From Parvularcula sp. (lineage in GTDB: Bacteria; Pseudomonadota; Alphaproteobacteria; Caulobacterales; Parvularculaceae): a stretch of DNA of 63,170 nucleotides. Position 1 is the stretch's first letter. Each line of letters begins with the position of its first letter. Below the pieces are notes generated by a model. It was not told the DNA's origin. It was given only the letters and a program-made list of their open reading frames with translations, and did no database searches. Positions 1 through 9,909 of the stretch are shown here, piece by piece. Location of the stretch: the NCBI GenBank assembly GCA_002704915.1, contig PAIP01000035.1, forward strand, positions 1 to 63,170, written 5' to 3'. A program made the position numbers and the translations under genes.

Positions 1-189
1 CCGGCGAAATCCATGGTGTTTTTATCGCCGCCTCGGGTTTTGTTTTTCGGACAAAGCTCGAAATGGTTCGATCTTTGTCCTTGGGGCTCCACCATGAGCC
101 GGAACCGTTCGCGGAGCGAACGCAGTCCGGCGAAATCCATGGTGTTTTTTATCGCCGCCTCAGGCTTTGTTTTTCGGACAAAGCTCGAA
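1..189. repeat. Two-copy direct repeat in a gene-free stretch
   Basis: Positions 1-62 and 127-189 are nearly identical, differing by one extra T in a poly-T run and a few substitutions. The repeat period is about 126 bp. The sequence between the copies is unique. The whole 1-478 stretch holds no convincing gene: the short open frames here differ between copies and lack ribosome binding sites. It may be decayed or duplicated intergenic sequence, and the first copy may extend beyond the window edge. Confidence 0.7.
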
Positions 190-478
190 CTGTTTGGCGT
201 ATGTTTTCCTGGCATGGTGGAAGTGAAAAGCGCCCTCGCCCGCATCGGCGCTTTTATCGAACGACATAGCTGATGATGGCTCCAGCATCAGGGATGCTTC
301 GTTCAGGGCGCAATAACGAATCTGCCGTCGAGCATACTTTGGCCTGGTTCGCGCCCCACGCCTGTTACTCCTGCAAACAGCATAAGAATAGAGCCTAAAA
401 TATGCGCGGGCGACGGTGTATTCTTTTTCGGCATGGATTAACCTCATGATCCGGATGCAACGGGCGGAGTGATCATCA

Positions 479-1327
479 ATGTCTAGAATGCGACAGGCTC
501 TCCACGGCCTTATCGAATTCCTGTTGGCCCGGACCCGTCGCGGAAGTGAAGAATATCCAAAGCTGTTCTGTCTCGCCGGCGATCATATCGGCGATCATAT
601 TTTTATCCACGGTTTATACGAACGCGACCTGCTCGAAGGTTTGTTCGATGATGTTCTGAAGCCGTTAAAGGACAGATTTTCAGAAACAACCTGCCTCGAT
701 GTCGGGGCGAATATAGGAAATCATACGTTGTTCCTGAGCGGACGGTTTCGCGAAGTTTTGAGCTTTGAGCCGAACAGGTTGTTCGCTGCGGCCGTTCGGC
801 TCAACACGCAATTCAACGGCGTTGAGAACGTCAAGATTCATGAGACCGGCTTAAGCGATGAAAACCAGACCCTCATCTACGCCATGCGAAAAGACTCGCT
901 GGGCGAGTCCCACTTTATCGAAAACGGCGACGCCGATTCAGGCATTCCCCTGGAGGTTCGCCGCGGAGACGATGTCGTGGGCGCGAACGGCCCGGACATC
1001 TCGCTTATCAAAATCGATGTCGAAGGTCATGAATATAAAGCGATCAAGGGCCTGAGCGAAACGATCAAGCGCTGCGCTCCGATTGTTCTGTTTGAGAGCA
1101 TCGCCGAACGGGACAGCGACAAGGTTGAGCCCACCATTGGATTGTTGAGAGAGTTGGGTCTGCGCCATATCTACAGCTATGAAGCGCCCCATAATCCCTA
1201 CTCAAACAAAATCATGAAGGCAGGTTACAGATTAATTGCGGGCTATCAGCGCAGGCTTGCGCCGATTGAAGCAAATGAGAGTTCAACCAACTGCCTGTTG
1301 CTCATCGCATCGCCGAACCCTCTATAG
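479..1327 (+). CDS. FkbM-family methyltransferase
   Basis: A 282-residue protein of the FkbM SAM-dependent methyltransferase family, which O-methylates sugars or lipid-linked groups in polysaccharide and natural-product pathways. The SAM-binding motif CLDVGANIGNHT lies near residue 77. FEPN follows about 22 residues later, and the family signature IKIDVEGHEYKAIKG lies near residues 178-192. The ATG is preceded by GGAG at suitable distance. It stands alone, 200 bp before the next gene. The true substrate cannot be told; cell-surface glycan is a guess from the family. Confidence 0.85.
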   Translation: MSRMRQALHGLIEFLLARTRRGSEEYPKLFCLAGDHIGDHIFIHGLYERDLLEGLFDDVLKPLKDRFSETTCLDVGANIGNHTLFLSGRFREVLSFEPNRLFAAAVRLNTQFNGVENVKIHETGLSDENQTLIYAMRKDSLGESHFIENGDADSGIPLEVRRGDDVVGANGPDISLIKIDVEGHEYKAIKGLSETIKRCAPIVLFESIAERDSDKVEPTIGLLRELGLRHIYSYEAPHNPYSNKIMKAGYRLIAGYQRRLAPIEANESSTNCLLLIASPNPL

Positions 1328-1527
1328 CCCGAATTTATCCCTGGACGGGCGCGGCGCTGGCGCGAGATTCGAATCGATTGTTTCGGTTTTCGGCCCGCAG
1401 ACCGAGATCGCATCGGCGTATCCCGCACTGCGGTGGCCTATCTGCGGCGACGCTGAAAGGCGCCAAACACTGTAGACACAGCCGCGGCGAATCCCGATGA
1501 TGCAGCCCGTTCACAAGAGGTACTGTC

Positions 1528-2973
1528 ATGGCCGCAGACACCGCGCACGCCGCTCCCGCCGCCAGCGAGAATATTGCGGAGCTGAACCGGCTTTTTGCAT
1601 TGCAAAAAGACGCCTACGCCGTCGCGCCTTTCCTCTCTTATGACGAGCGCATCGCCAGTCTTGACCGGCTTATCCGTCTTACCGAGGCTAATGAAGATCG
1701 TTTCATCACGGCGATCAGCGAGGACTTCGGCAATCGCGCGCGCGAAGAGACCCTGATCGCGGAAATCGTCGTCACTGTTTCCGGCGCCCGGCATGCGAAG
1801 CGTCATCTTAAAAAATGGATGCGCCCGCGCGGCGTGGCGACACCCATGCACATGCTGCCGGGCCGGAGCCGCATCGAGCCGCAGCCCTTGGGCGTCGTCG
1901 GGATCATCTCGCCATGGAACTATCCCTTGCAGCTGGCGCTTGCCCCCGCCGCCGCGGCGCTCGCCGCCGGCAATCGCGTGCTCATCAAGCCGAGCGAACT
2001 GACGCCGCGCCTCGCCGAAGCGCTGAAGGCCGCCATCGCCGCCGAATTCGATGAAAGCGTCTGCGCCGTCATTACCGGCGGCGTCGAAACCGGTCAGGCT
2101 TTTACGGAAACGCCGTTCGATCATCTGCTCTTCACCGGCTCCACCGCCATCGGCCGGCGCGTCGCCGAGGCGGCGGCGAAAAACCTGACGCCGGTGACGC
2201 TGGAGCTCGGCGGCAAGTCCCCGGCCATCATCGATGAAAGCGCCGATATCGACGCCGCAGCCCGCTCCATCGCCTATGGCAAGATGCTGAATGCGGGCCA
2301 AACCTGCGTCGCGCCCGATTACGTTCTGACGCCGCGGGAAAAACTCGACGCCACGACGGACGCCATCGCCGGCGCGGCGCGGGACATGTTTCCCACCATC
2401 GACACCACGAATGACTACACTTCGATCATTTCCGACCGGCATTTCGCGCGGCTGAAATCCCTGGTGGACGAAGCCCGCGACAAGGGTGCGAAGATCGTCG
2501 AAGTGGGCTCGTCCAACGCACTTCATCCGCAGCGCAAACTTCCCCTCACCATGGTGATCGATCCGCCGGCTGAACTGAGGCTGATGAAGGAAGAGATTTT
2601 CGGCCCTGTTCTGCCCATCTTGCCGGCGCAATCGGCCGCCGATGCGATTGAGCATGTCAATCGCGGCGACAGACCGCTTGCGCTTTACTGGTATGGCGAA
2701 GACAGCGCGGCGCGCGACAAGGTCCTTCAAAACACCGTCTCCGGCGGCGTGACGGTCAATGACGTTCTCTGGCATGTGGCGCAGGAGAACCTGCCTTTTG
2801 GCGGCGTCGGCAAGAGCGGGATCGGCGCCTATCACGGCGAGGCGGGATTCAATGCGTTTTCGCATTTGAAGCCCGTTTTTTATCAAAGCCGCTTCGCCGC
2901 AGGCGGCGTGCTGCATCCTCCCTATACGGAGAAAACCAAGAAGGTTCTCTCTCTCCTGCGCAAATTCATCTAG
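1528..2973 (+). CDS. Coniferyl-aldehyde dehydrogenase-type ALDH
   Basis: A 481-residue NAD(P)-dependent aldehyde dehydrogenase that oxidises aldehydes to acids. The features visible are PWNYPLQLA of the cofactor fold (about residue 131), FTGSTAIGR (about 205), catalytic-region glutamate in LELGGKSP (about 228) and the nucleophile in GQTCVAPDY (Cys near 263). The GQTCVAPDY version is characteristic of coniferyl-aldehyde dehydrogenases (CalB-like) and short-chain membrane-type ALDHs. The next gene is a GMC alcohol oxidase/dehydrogenase, so the pair may carry an alcohol through aldehyde to acid. The physiological substrate is not known from sequence. Confidence 0.88.
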   Translation: MAADTAHAAPAASENIAELNRLFALQKDAYAVAPFLSYDERIASLDRLIRLTEANEDRFITAISEDFGNRAREETLIAEIVVTVSGARHAKRHLKKWMRPRGVATPMHMLPGRSRIEPQPLGVVGIISPWNYPLQLALAPAAAALAAGNRVLIKPSELTPRLAEALKAAIAAEFDESVCAVITGGVETGQAFTETPFDHLLFTGSTAIGRRVAEAAAKNLTPVTLELGGKSPAIIDESADIDAAARSIAYGKMLNAGQTCVAPDYVLTPREKLDATTDAIAGAARDMFPTIDTTNDYTSIISDRHFARLKSLVDEARDKGAKIVEVGSSNALHPQRKLPLTMVIDPPAELRLMKEEIFGPVLPILPAQSAADAIEHVNRGDRPLALYWYGEDSAARDKVLQNTVSGGVTVNDVLWHVAQENLPFGGVGKSGIGAYHGEAGFNAFSHLKPVFYQSRFAAGGVLHPPYTEKTKKVLSLLRKFI

Positions 2974-2990
2974 ACGCCAGCTATGCGCCC

Positions 2991-3095
2991 TCATCCTTCG
3001 AGACGAAAAAATCTCTTCATCCTGAGGGCGGCGCCGAATCTAATTCGGCGGCGCGTCTCGAAGGACGAAGAGATTTTTTCTCCTCAGGATGAAGG
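2991..3095. repeat. Palindromic intergenic repeat, copy 1
   Basis: A compound palindrome between two genes. The outer arms contain TCATCC and GGATGA. The words CTTCGAGACG and CGTCTCGAAG are inverted relative to each other, as are GAAAAAATCTCTTC and GAAGAGATTTTTTC. The centre is the hairpin GCCGAAT-cta-ATTCGGC. A second element with the same architecture but a different A/T core lies at 50261-50350. It resembles REP-type dispersed repeats. It overlaps a possible upstream ATG (3089) of the next gene, one reason to prefer the start at 3113. Confidence 0.8.
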
Positions 3096-3112
3096 CAAGG
3101 AGTGGAGTTAGG

Positions 3113-4711
3113 ATGAGAGAAAACGCGGGCGAGTTCGATTATGTGATTGTGGGCGCGGGCTCGGCGGGCTGCACCCTCGCCGCGCGCCTTTCTGAAGACC
3201 CTGACATCACCGTCTGCGTCCTCGAAGCGGGCGGTCCGGACACGAACCCGCTCATTCACGCGCCAATCGGCTTCGCCTTTTTCGGGGAAAACACGCCTCT
3301 GAGCTGGAGTTTCGAAACGACGCCGCAAAAACATCTCAACAATCGCCACGGCCATCAGCCGCGCGGCAGGACGCTTGGCGGCTCAAGCTCCATCAACGCC
3401 ATGATCTATATTCGCGGCAGCCGCGCCGATTACGACCGCTGGGCCGAGCACGGCGCGGCGGGCTGGGGTTGGGACGACGTCTTTCCTTACTTCCTCAAAG
3501 CCGAAGACAACCAGCGCGGTTCTGATTCCCATCACAGCATCGGCGGGCCTTTGACCGTATCGGATCTGCGCTATAAAAATCCCTTGTCGGATGTTTTTCT
3601 CGAGGCCGCGGCCGAACTGCAATTGCCGTCAAACGCCGATTTCAACGGCGAGACCCAGGATGGCATGGGCTATTATCAGGTGACGCAGCGCGACGGCCAG
3701 CGCTGTTCCGCCGCGCGCGCCTATCTTCACCCGGCGATGGAGCGCCCCAATGTCACGGTCATCACCGATGCGCATACGGAACGCGTCGCCTTTTACGGGA
3801 AGCGCGCCAAAGGCGTTTGCTTTTCTCACAAGGGCGCGCCAAAAACCGTCAGCGCCAAGCGCGAAGTCATTTTATCCGCGGGCGCGTTCCAGTCGCCGCA
3901 GATCCTGCAGCTTTCAGGCATCGGTCCGGCAGCGCATCTCAAGCAACATGATATCGATGTAATCGCGGACCGCCCGCAGGTCGGCGAAAATCTTCAGGAT
4001 CATCTCGACTGGGCGGCTCTCTACAAAGCGAAGTCCCCGGAGTCCATCGGCATGCATATGGGCATGGCCATGCGCGCCTTCCCCGCCCTCTCCGCCTATC
4101 GCAAGCGCCGGGAAGGTCTTTTCACCAGCAATATCGCCGAGTGCGGAGGCTTTTTGAAAACCGATCCGTCTGAGCCGGAAACCGACATACAGCTTCATTT
4201 CCTGCCCGCCATTGTCGACGATCACGGACGCAAGAAACATCTGGGCGGCGGCGTCTCCTGCCATGTCTGTGTTTTGAGACCCAAATCGCGCGGGACGGTG
4301 CGTCTCGCCTCCCCCGACCCGCATGCGCCGCCCGCCATCGATCCGAATTTCCTCTCCGATGAGGACGATCTGAAGCGCCTCAAAAAAGGCGCGCGCATCG
4401 TCGAACGCATTTTCGACGCCCCGGCGATGAAGGCGGTCCGCGGCAAGCGATTATATCTGGAAGAACCGGCGGACGATGCGGCGCTGGAAGCGGATATCCG
4501 CAACCGGTCCGATACGATCTATCACCCAGTGGGGACCTGCCGCATGGGATCGGACGCCGACGCCGTCGTCGACACTGAGCTTCGCGTCAATGGCGTCGAG
4601 GGGCTTCGCGTCATCGACGCCTCGATCATGCCGTTTCTGATTTCGGGCAACACCAACGCCCCGACCATCATGATCGCGGAAAAAGCGGCGGACATGATCA
4701 AGTCGAGCTAG
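3113..4711 (+). CDS. GMC-family FAD alcohol dehydrogenase/oxidase
   Basis: A flavoprotein of the glucose-methanol-choline family, about 532 residues from the chosen ATG. It has an N-terminal FAD-binding Rossmann motif [16 protein letters not shown], the GMC signature [14 protein letters not shown] (about residue 84) and the C-terminal catalytic block [10 protein letters not shown] with its histidine. This group (AlkJ/choline dehydrogenase-like) oxidises primary alcohols to aldehydes. It follows an aldehyde dehydrogenase on the same strand. The start at 3113 has AAGGAG upstream; an in-frame ATG at 3089 lies inside a palindromic repeat. The stop overlaps the stop of the convergent ATP-grasp gene by 4 bp. 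Confidence 0.88.
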   Translation: MRENAGEFDYVIVGAGSAGCTLAARLSEDPDITVCVLEAGGPDTNPLIHAPIGFAFFGENTPLSWSFETTPQKHLNNRHGHQPRGRTLGGSSSINAMIYIRGSRADYDRWAEHGAAGWGWDDVFPYFLKAEDNQRGSDSHHSIGGPLTVSDLRYKNPLSDVFLEAAAELQLPSNADFNGETQDGMGYYQVTQRDGQRCSAARAYLHPAMERPNVTVITDAHTERVAFYGKRAKGVCFSHKGAPKTVSAKREVILSAGAFQSPQILQLSGIGPAAHLKQHDIDVIADRPQVGENLQDHLDWAALYKAKSPESIGMHMGMAMRAFPALSAYRKRREGLFTSNIAECGGFLKTDPSEPETDIQLHFLPAIVDDHGRKKHLGGGVSCHVCVLRPKSRGTVRLASPDPHAPPAIDPNFLSDEDDLKRLKKGARIVERIFDAPAMKAVRGKRLYLEEPADDAALEADIRNRSDTIYHPVGTCRMGSDADAVVDTELRVNGVEGLRVIDASIMPFLISGNTNAPTIMIAEKAADMIKSS

Positions 4712-5688
4712 GCGCCAGCCGGCTCGATCATCGCCGGCTTTTCCGGCGCTGTATCGGACAGGGTTTTGGCGATCTCAATACGCGCTTCGGGCGAACGCGC
4801 CTCATCGCCGAGCGCCATGGCTTTTTCGAGCACATAGCGAAGCCCCTTGCGATTGGCGATCTGGATCGAAATGCCGGGGCGAGCATTGAGTTCCAGCAGC
4901 ATCGGCCCCTTGTCGCGGTCGAGCACCACATCAACGCCGAGATAGCCGAGCCCGGTCACCTCATAGCACTTCGCCGCCATCAGCAGGATATCGTCCCAGT
5001 AGGGCGTCTGGATGTCTTCAAGCGGATGCGCCGTATCGGGATGAATGTCGATGAACTGATCATGCTGCATGGCCCGCATGGTCCGGCCTGTGGCGAGGTC
5101 GATCCCGCAGCCGACGCCGCCTTTATGCAGATTGGCCTTGCCGTCGGATTCTGCGGTCGGGAGACGCAGCATGCCGAAAACGGGAATGCCTTTCACCACA
5201 ATGACGCGAATGTCAGGCACGCCGCGATAGGAGACCTTGCCGAAGACATCGTCGAACTTCACGCGATATTCGATGAGCGCCTTGTCCGGCTGACCGCCGA
5301 GCGAATACATGCCGGACAGCATGTTGTTGATCTGGAATTTCATCGTGTCGAGATCGATGCGCCGCCCCGAGGACAACCGCCAGCCGCCTTTCAAGGGCCC
5401 ATCCACGACAATAATGCCCTTGCCCTGCGAGCCCTGCGCCGGCTTGATGACGAAACCGTCCGGGTGATCGATGAATTCCGGCAGGCGCTTCATATCGCGA
5501 GCGTCCTTGATGACGCCGTAAAGCTCCGGCGTCGGAATGCCAGCGGGCGCCGCAAGCTCTTTGGTCAGGAACTTGTCGTCGACCCGCACCAGAAATTTCC
5601 GCGGATTGAGCGCATTCACATATTTGACATTGCGTTCATTGATGCCGATGACGCCGTTCGCCCGCAACGCCTTGAAGGTGTTCAGCAT
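4708..5688 (-). CDS. RimK-like ATP-grasp ligase
   Basis: A 326-residue ATP-grasp enzyme of the alpha-L-glutamate-ligase-related group. ATP-grasp features seen are [14 protein letters not shown] (nucleotide-binding loop, about residues 79-92), [12 protein letters not shown] (about 174), and [28 protein letters not shown], which carries the Mg-binding Glu and Asn. ATP-grasp ligases join a carboxylate to an amine through an acyl phosphate. The gene is 3 bp downstream of the 7TM transglutaminase-like gene and third in an operon that begins with a retropepsin-like protease. This trio recurs in proteobacteria and is predicted to make or handle an amino-acid-type conjugate. The substrate is unknown. 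Confidence 0.85.
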   Translation of the reverse strand: MLNTFKALRANGVIGINERNVKYVNALNPRKFLVRVDDKFLTKELAAPAGIPTPELYGVIKDARDMKRLPEFIDHPDGFVIKPAQGSQGKGIIVVDGPLKGGWRLSSGRRIDLDTMKFQINNMLSGMYSLGGQPDKALIEYRVKFDDVFGKVSYRGVPDIRVIVVKGIPVFGMLRLPTAESDGKANLHKGGVGCGIDLATGRTMRAMQHDQFIDIHPDTAHPLEDIQTPYWDDILLMAAKCYEVTGLGYLGVDVVLDRDKGPMLLELNARPGISIQIANRKGLRYVLEKAMALGDEARSPEARIEIAKTLSDTAPEKPAMIEPAGA

Positions 5689-5691
5689 GGC

Positions 5692-7236
5692 CTACCCCGC
5701 CAGCGCCTTGAAGCGCCAGAGTTCAGAAAGGCGAAGCCCCGTATAGCGGCCCATCAATACGCACAGCCCCATGAGCACGAGAAGCAGCTCGGGGAATCGA
5801 TACATCAGATATTCAACCTGGCCGTTGGTCATGGCGAGATAGGTGATCGCCGCGATGGCCAGCGAGCCGATGCCCTGCTTGATGGCCTCGCTGGCGGAAT
5901 TCTCCTCCCATACGATCGACATGCGCTCGATCGTCATGGTCAGGATCACCATGGGGAAGAGCGAAATCGACAGCCCCATGGCCTGATTAGTCTCGGTCAT
6001 CAGAACCGCAACAGCGGCCATCATCATCACGATGAAAATCAGCACCACCGCGAGGCGCGGCACAAGCAAGAGCTGCAATCGCTCGAGATAAAATCTGAGC
6101 GCCAAGCCTGCAGCAATGAGAAGCGAGAACAACAATATGCCATTGATGAGCGCGGTCTCCCGGAAGGCGATGCCGATCAGCACCGGCATGAAGGTGCCGA
6201 GCGTTTTGAAACCGATAAACTGGCGCAGAAAAACAAGAATAGTGATGCCCACCGGGATGGTGATCAGCACCTGATAGACAAGCTGGGTCGTCAGCGGCAG
6301 GCCGGAAAAACCAAACGCGCGGCCAAAGGCGCCGAACGGCCCCGGCGCGTTTTCGGCGATATTCGCCGCCGCGGTTTCAAGGGCGCGCGTGCCGAGCTGA
6401 ACATCGAGATCGCTGACGCCATAGGCCTCAACCAGCGGCTTCGTTCCGTACCAGATCGTGAAAAAGCGCGACGGCTCGCCATCGGGAAAATAGCGGAAGT
6501 CGTCGCCATCGATATGATACTCAAGCCAACGATGGGTTTCGAGACGCCGCCGGGTTTCCCCGAGATAGACGCCGCCCGCGATGCGCGCGGGCACCCCTTG
6601 CGAGCGCAGGAGCTGGCGCACAAGCTCCAGACGCCCCACAACGCCCACATCCTGATCGAGAAGCGCCGAGATTTCATCCGCATATTGTTCGCTGCCCGTC
6701 CGTTCGCCGAAGGTTTCGGCAATGGCGAGATCGGCGAAAGAGCGGTCGTCGGCGGACCGCTGCCGCAAATTGCCCGACCAGACGATAAAGGCCTGGCGCT
6801 TGACCGGATCGGCTTCAAAGGGAACGGGCCCCGGACCGGACTCGCGGAAGGAAAGCGGCAAGGGCGTGGATTTCGTTTCGCCAAGGGTCTGGGCGGCGTA
6901 GCGCAGGACCTTGCGGTTCGAAGGATAGCGATAGGTCCACACCGCCTTGCGGTTGCGCGTTTCCGGCTCGCCGACAAGAGAAAGTCCGAAGGACCCGTTG
7001 TAGAATCGTTCCTGCGGAAAAGCGCGCTCCACATCCGTCGCCGGCACATAGGCCTCGATGCGCGCCGGCTCGTTTTGCCCGTCAAATTCGAGAAAGAGTT
7101 CAAAATCCCAGAGCGTTGCGCGCGCGCCGGGCTCCAGCGGGTAATGAAGGATCGCCGCCTTGATGAAAAAGATGGAAAAACCGGCGGCGATCAGAGCGAG
7201 GCCCAGAATCACCGCATGGCGGAGCTTAATCTTCAT
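5692..7236 (-). CDS. Inactive transglutaminase fused to 7TM domain
   Basis: A membrane protein of about 514 residues. One N-terminal membrane anchor (about residues 7-25) is followed by a periplasmic transglutaminase-like region of roughly 220 residues, then about seven hydrophobic segments in the C-terminal half (LTTQLVYQVLITIPVGITIL, GTFMPVLIGIAF and others). This matches the family called inactive transglutaminase with 7 transmembrane helices. The start at 7236 is preferred because it opens directly into the anchor. It overlaps the upstream protease gene by 11 bp, indicating translational coupling. It is probably a receptor or transporter for the product of the neighbouring ATP-grasp ligase, by inference from gene context only. 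Confidence 0.83.
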   Translation of the reverse strand: MKIKLRHAVILGLALIAAGFSIFFIKAAILHYPLEPGARATLWDFELFLEFDGQNEPARIEAYVPATDVERAFPQERFYNGSFGLSLVGEPETRNRKAVWTYRYPSNRKVLRYAAQTLGETKSTPLPLSFRESGPGPVPFEADPVKRQAFIVWSGNLRQRSADDRSFADLAIAETFGERTGSEQYADEISALLDQDVGVVGRLELVRQLLRSQGVPARIAGGVYLGETRRRLETHRWLEYHIDGDDFRYFPDGEPSRFFTIWYGTKPLVEAYGVSDLDVQLGTRALETAAANIAENAPGPFGAFGRAFGFSGLPLTTQLVYQVLITIPVGITILVFLRQFIGFKTLGTFMPVLIGIAFRETALINGILLFSLLIAAGLALRFYLERLQLLLVPRLAVVLIFIVMMMAAVAVLMTETNQAMGLSISLFPMVILTMTIERMSIVWEENSASEAIKQGIGSLAIAAITYLAMTNGQVEYLMYRFPELLLVLMGLCVLMGRYTGLRLSELWRFKALAG

Positions 7237-7768
7237 TCGGAGGTTCGCATTCTTCTTCGGCCGTAAAGGTGCGGCTCGCATCCACCAGGACCCGGTTGGC
7301 GAGGAACTCGCGGCCGATCAGAATCTCATATTCAAAGTCGCCCCTGTCCGCCAGATTAATTTCCGCGCGGCCCCATTTGCCGCCGACACAAAGCGGCAAG
7401 TGAATCACAGGGCGGCGGATTATTCCGCCGGTCTTGGTCTTGATCGCCGCGAAGCGGATGACGTTCTGATCATAGCGAATCGCACGCCCGTCCTTGCCGA
7501 TCAGCCGAAAGCGCACCCAGTTGTCCCGCTCGCCGCGTTTATAGACCTTCACATTATAGGCATGCACGGAACTCGTATCCGCGCCCGTGTCGAGCTTGCC
7601 TTTCATCGCGAGCGCCAGATTGCCCACCGCGACATTTTCGATATAGCCAAGCGTCACCTGATCGCCGCGCGCTTCATCTGCGGCGTCATCGGCCAGCGCG
7701 GGCGCAATCAACGCAGCCATCGCGGCGAAAAGAACTGGAACAAGTTGAGGCAGGCGAGCATTTCTCAT
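7226..7768 (-). CDS. Retropepsin-like aspartic protease (RimK-associated)
   Basis: A 180-residue exported protein. Residues 1-26 form a signal peptide ending ALA. The catalytic motif KLDTGADTSSVHA (D-T-G, about residue 59) is that of the retropepsin-like family often mis-named ATP-dependent zinc protease. A second conserved block, YEILIGREFL, lies near residue 149. The ATG at 7768 has GGAG upstream; the in-frame TTG one codon earlier is less likely. It is the first gene of the protease, 7TM transglutaminase and ATP-grasp operon. It likely acts in the periplasm on a peptide or protein partner of that cassette. Confidence 0.83.
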   Translation of the reverse strand: MRNARLPQLVPVLFAAMAALIAPALADDAADEARGDQVTLGYIENVAVGNLALAMKGKLDTGADTSSVHAYNVKVYKRGERDNWVRFRLIGKDGRAIRYDQNVIRFAAIKTKTGGIIRRPVIHLPLCVGGKWGRAEINLADRGDFEYEILIGREFLANRVLVDASRTFTAEEECEPPNED

Positions 7769-7949
7769 CAAACGTCTCCGAGGGCGTTTTCAGGCTGCAG
7801 ACCAGCCGGACGGCCGGGCCATGGCGACGGCCACGGGATAGCAAAGACGGTAATAAAGTAAACGGCGCGGCCATATACAAGCGGCGGCGCGCGCCTTAAC
7901 TAAAAGAAATCTGGCGGTTTTGGCAGTAACCCTCTGGCGGCCAGGTTTT

Positions 7950-7958
7950 TGCTATAAT
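7950..7958 (+). promoter_or_regulatory. Extended -10 promoter candidate for glmS
   Basis: The sequence TTGCTATAAT gives a consensus -10 hexamer (7953-7958) with the extended TG one base before it. No good -35 hexamer lies at 16-18 bp. It sits 70 bp upstream of the glmS ATG in an otherwise featureless spacer. The call rests on motif match alone. Confidence 0.4.
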
Positions 7959-8028
7959 TCAGCCGGGAACGCCTGAAACAAGGGAATTAGAGCCGATCAA
8001 CGGCGCAATCTGACGAGGTCGACGACAA

Positions 8029-9855
8029 ATGTGTGGCATTATTGGCGTTCTGGGCTCCGGCGAAGCCGCGCCGCGTATCATGGCGGGCCTGAAGCGGCTG
8101 GAATATCGCGGCTATGATTCGGCGGGCGTCGCGACGGTTAACGAGGGCCGCCTCGACCGCCGCCGCGCGCCGGGCAAGCTCGGCAATCTCGACGCCGTGC
8201 TGGAAGCCGCCCCTCTCCCTGGCGAGGCCGGCATCGGCCACACCCGCTGGGCGACCCATGGCGCGCCCAATGAGACCAATGCGCACCCTCACGCGACTCA
8301 CCGCTGCGCCGTCGTCCATAACGGCATCATCGAAAACTATGCCGAACTCAAGCGGGAGCTTGAGGAAAAAGGCGTTGTTTTCGAATCGGAAACCGACGCC
8401 GAAGTCTGTCCGCAGCTCATCACCTATTATCTCGAAAATGAAAACATGACGCCCGCGGAAGCGTTCAAGAAGGCTATCAACCGCATGCGCGGCGCCTTTG
8501 CCTTCGCCGCGATCTTTTCCGGCGAAGACGATCTCATGATTTGCGGACGAAAGGGCAGCCCGCTCGCCATCGGGCGCGGCGACGGCGAGATGTTTCTCGG
8601 CTCCGACGCCTACGCCCTCGCTCCCTTCACCAATCGAGTCACCTATCTCGAAGAAGGCGACTGGGCCGTCATCACCCGCGACATGATCGATGTCCGCGAT
8701 GAAAACGGCGCAAAAGTAAAACGCGCAGAGAAAATTTCAGCCGCATCGCAAGGCCTCGTCGACAAGGACGGCCACCGCCATTTCATGGCGAAAGAAATCC
8801 ACGAACAGCCGGAAGTCATCGCGCACACGATTTCGCGCTATGTGGACCCGGTGGCGAAATCCATCCGCCTGCCGAATGGATCGTTCGATTTCGCAAAGCT
8901 CGACAGGCTGACGATTTCCGCCTGCGGCACGGCCTATTACGCCGGCCTCGTTTCCAAATACTGGTTCGAGAAATGGGCGCGGCTGCCCATTGAAATCGAT
9001 GTCGCCTCCGAATTGCGCTACCGTGACGTGCCCTGGACGAAAGACGGCGGCGCTCTGTTCATTTCCCAGTCCGGCGAAACCGCAGATACGCTCGCGGCCT
9101 TGCGCGAAGCCCGCGCCAACGGCCAGCAGATCGCCACCGTCGTGAATGTGCCGGAAAGCTCCATCGCCCGGGAAGCGGACATTATCTTCCCCATGGCGGC
9201 GGGTCCGGAAATCGGCGTCGCCTCGACCAAGGCCTTCACCTGTCAGCTTGTCGCCCTCGCCTGCATCGCCATCGGCGCGGGCCGCGCGCGCGGCGTTTTG
9301 TCCGCGGAGGAAGAGCACAAGCTCGTATCCGGCCTCCTTGAACTGCCGCGCCTTGTCACCGAGGCGCTGAAACAAAGCGAGCATATCGAAACCATCGCTC
9401 GCGACATCGCGAAGGCAACAGGCATCTTTTACATCGGCCGCGGCGTTTCCTACCCCATGGCGCTTGAAGGCGCCCTGAAGCTGAAAGAGATTTCCTATAT
9501 TCACGCCGAAGGCTATGCGTCCGGCGAATTGAAACACGGGCCCATTGCGCTGATTGACGAGAATCTTCCCATCGCCGTCATCGCGCCCATGGACGGGCAT
9601 TTTGAAAAGACCGTCTCGAATATGCAGGAAGTGATGGCGCGCGACGGCAAGGCGCTGCTCATCTCCTGCAAGGACGGGATTGCCAAGGCCGGGGCCAGAG
9701 CATGGGCTACGATCGAAACGCCAAAGACGCATCCCATGCTGTCGCCGATTGTGTACGCCGTGCCCATCCAGCTTCTCGCCTATTACACGGCGACCACCAA
9801 AGGCACCGATGTGGACCAGCCGCGCAATCTCGCCAAATCGGTGACTGTTGAATAG
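8029..9855 (+). CDS. glmS: Glucosamine-6-phosphate synthase
   Basis: Glutamine-fructose-6-phosphate aminotransferase, 608 residues, the normal length. It forms glucosamine-6-phosphate, the entry to UDP-GlcNAc for peptidoglycan and LPS. The start is fixed by MCGIIG, because Cys2 becomes the N-terminal nucleophile of the class II glutamine amidotransferase domain. HTRWATHG and the region around NGIIENY belong to that domain. The SIS isomerase domains show SACGTAYYAG, SQSGETADT and the C-terminal DQPRNLAKSVTVE. It leads an apparent operon with AGE epimerase, manC and galE. No glmS ribozyme is apparent upstream. Confidence 0.97.
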   Translation: MCGIIGVLGSGEAAPRIMAGLKRLEYRGYDSAGVATVNEGRLDRRRAPGKLGNLDAVLEAAPLPGEAGIGHTRWATHGAPNETNAHPHATHRCAVVHNGIIENYAELKRELEEKGVVFESETDAEVCPQLITYYLENENMTPAEAFKKAINRMRGAFAFAAIFSGEDDLMICGRKGSPLAIGRGDGEMFLGSDAYALAPFTNRVTYLEEGDWAVITRDMIDVRDENGAKVKRAEKISAASQGLVDKDGHRHFMAKEIHEQPEVIAHTISRYVDPVAKSIRLPNGSFDFAKLDRLTISACGTAYYAGLVSKYWFEKWARLPIEIDVASELRYRDVPWTKDGGALFISQSGETADTLAALREARANGQQIATVVNVPESSIAREADIIFPMAAGPEIGVASTKAFTCQLVALACIAIGAGRARGVLSAEEEHKLVSGLLELPRLVTEALKQSEHIETIARDIAKATGIFYIGRGVSYPMALEGALKLKEISYIHAEGYASGELKHGPIALIDENLPIAVIAPMDGHFEKTVSNMQEVMARDGKALLISCKDGIAKAGARAWATIETPKTHPMLSPIVYAVPIQLLAYYTATTKGTDVDQPRNLAKSVTVE

Positions 9856-9909
9856 CGCGCCGTTCTGGGCAAGAGTGATGCTGCAGTTGCGAAGGACCGC
9901 CTCCAAGCG

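Noticed and set aside
1438-2994. A 518-codon minus-strand open frame
   Set aside because: It is antisense to the aldehyde dehydrogenase, with no recognisable domain.
5026-7266. A 746-codon open frame on the plus strand
   Set aside because: It runs antisense to the 7TM transglutaminase and ATP-grasp genes, has no family-like sequence and is rich in His, Arg and Asp as expected of antisense G+C-rich frames.
7861-8028. glmS ribozyme/riboswitch upstream of glmS
   Set aside because: No matching core was seen, and the class is typical of Gram-positive bacteria.
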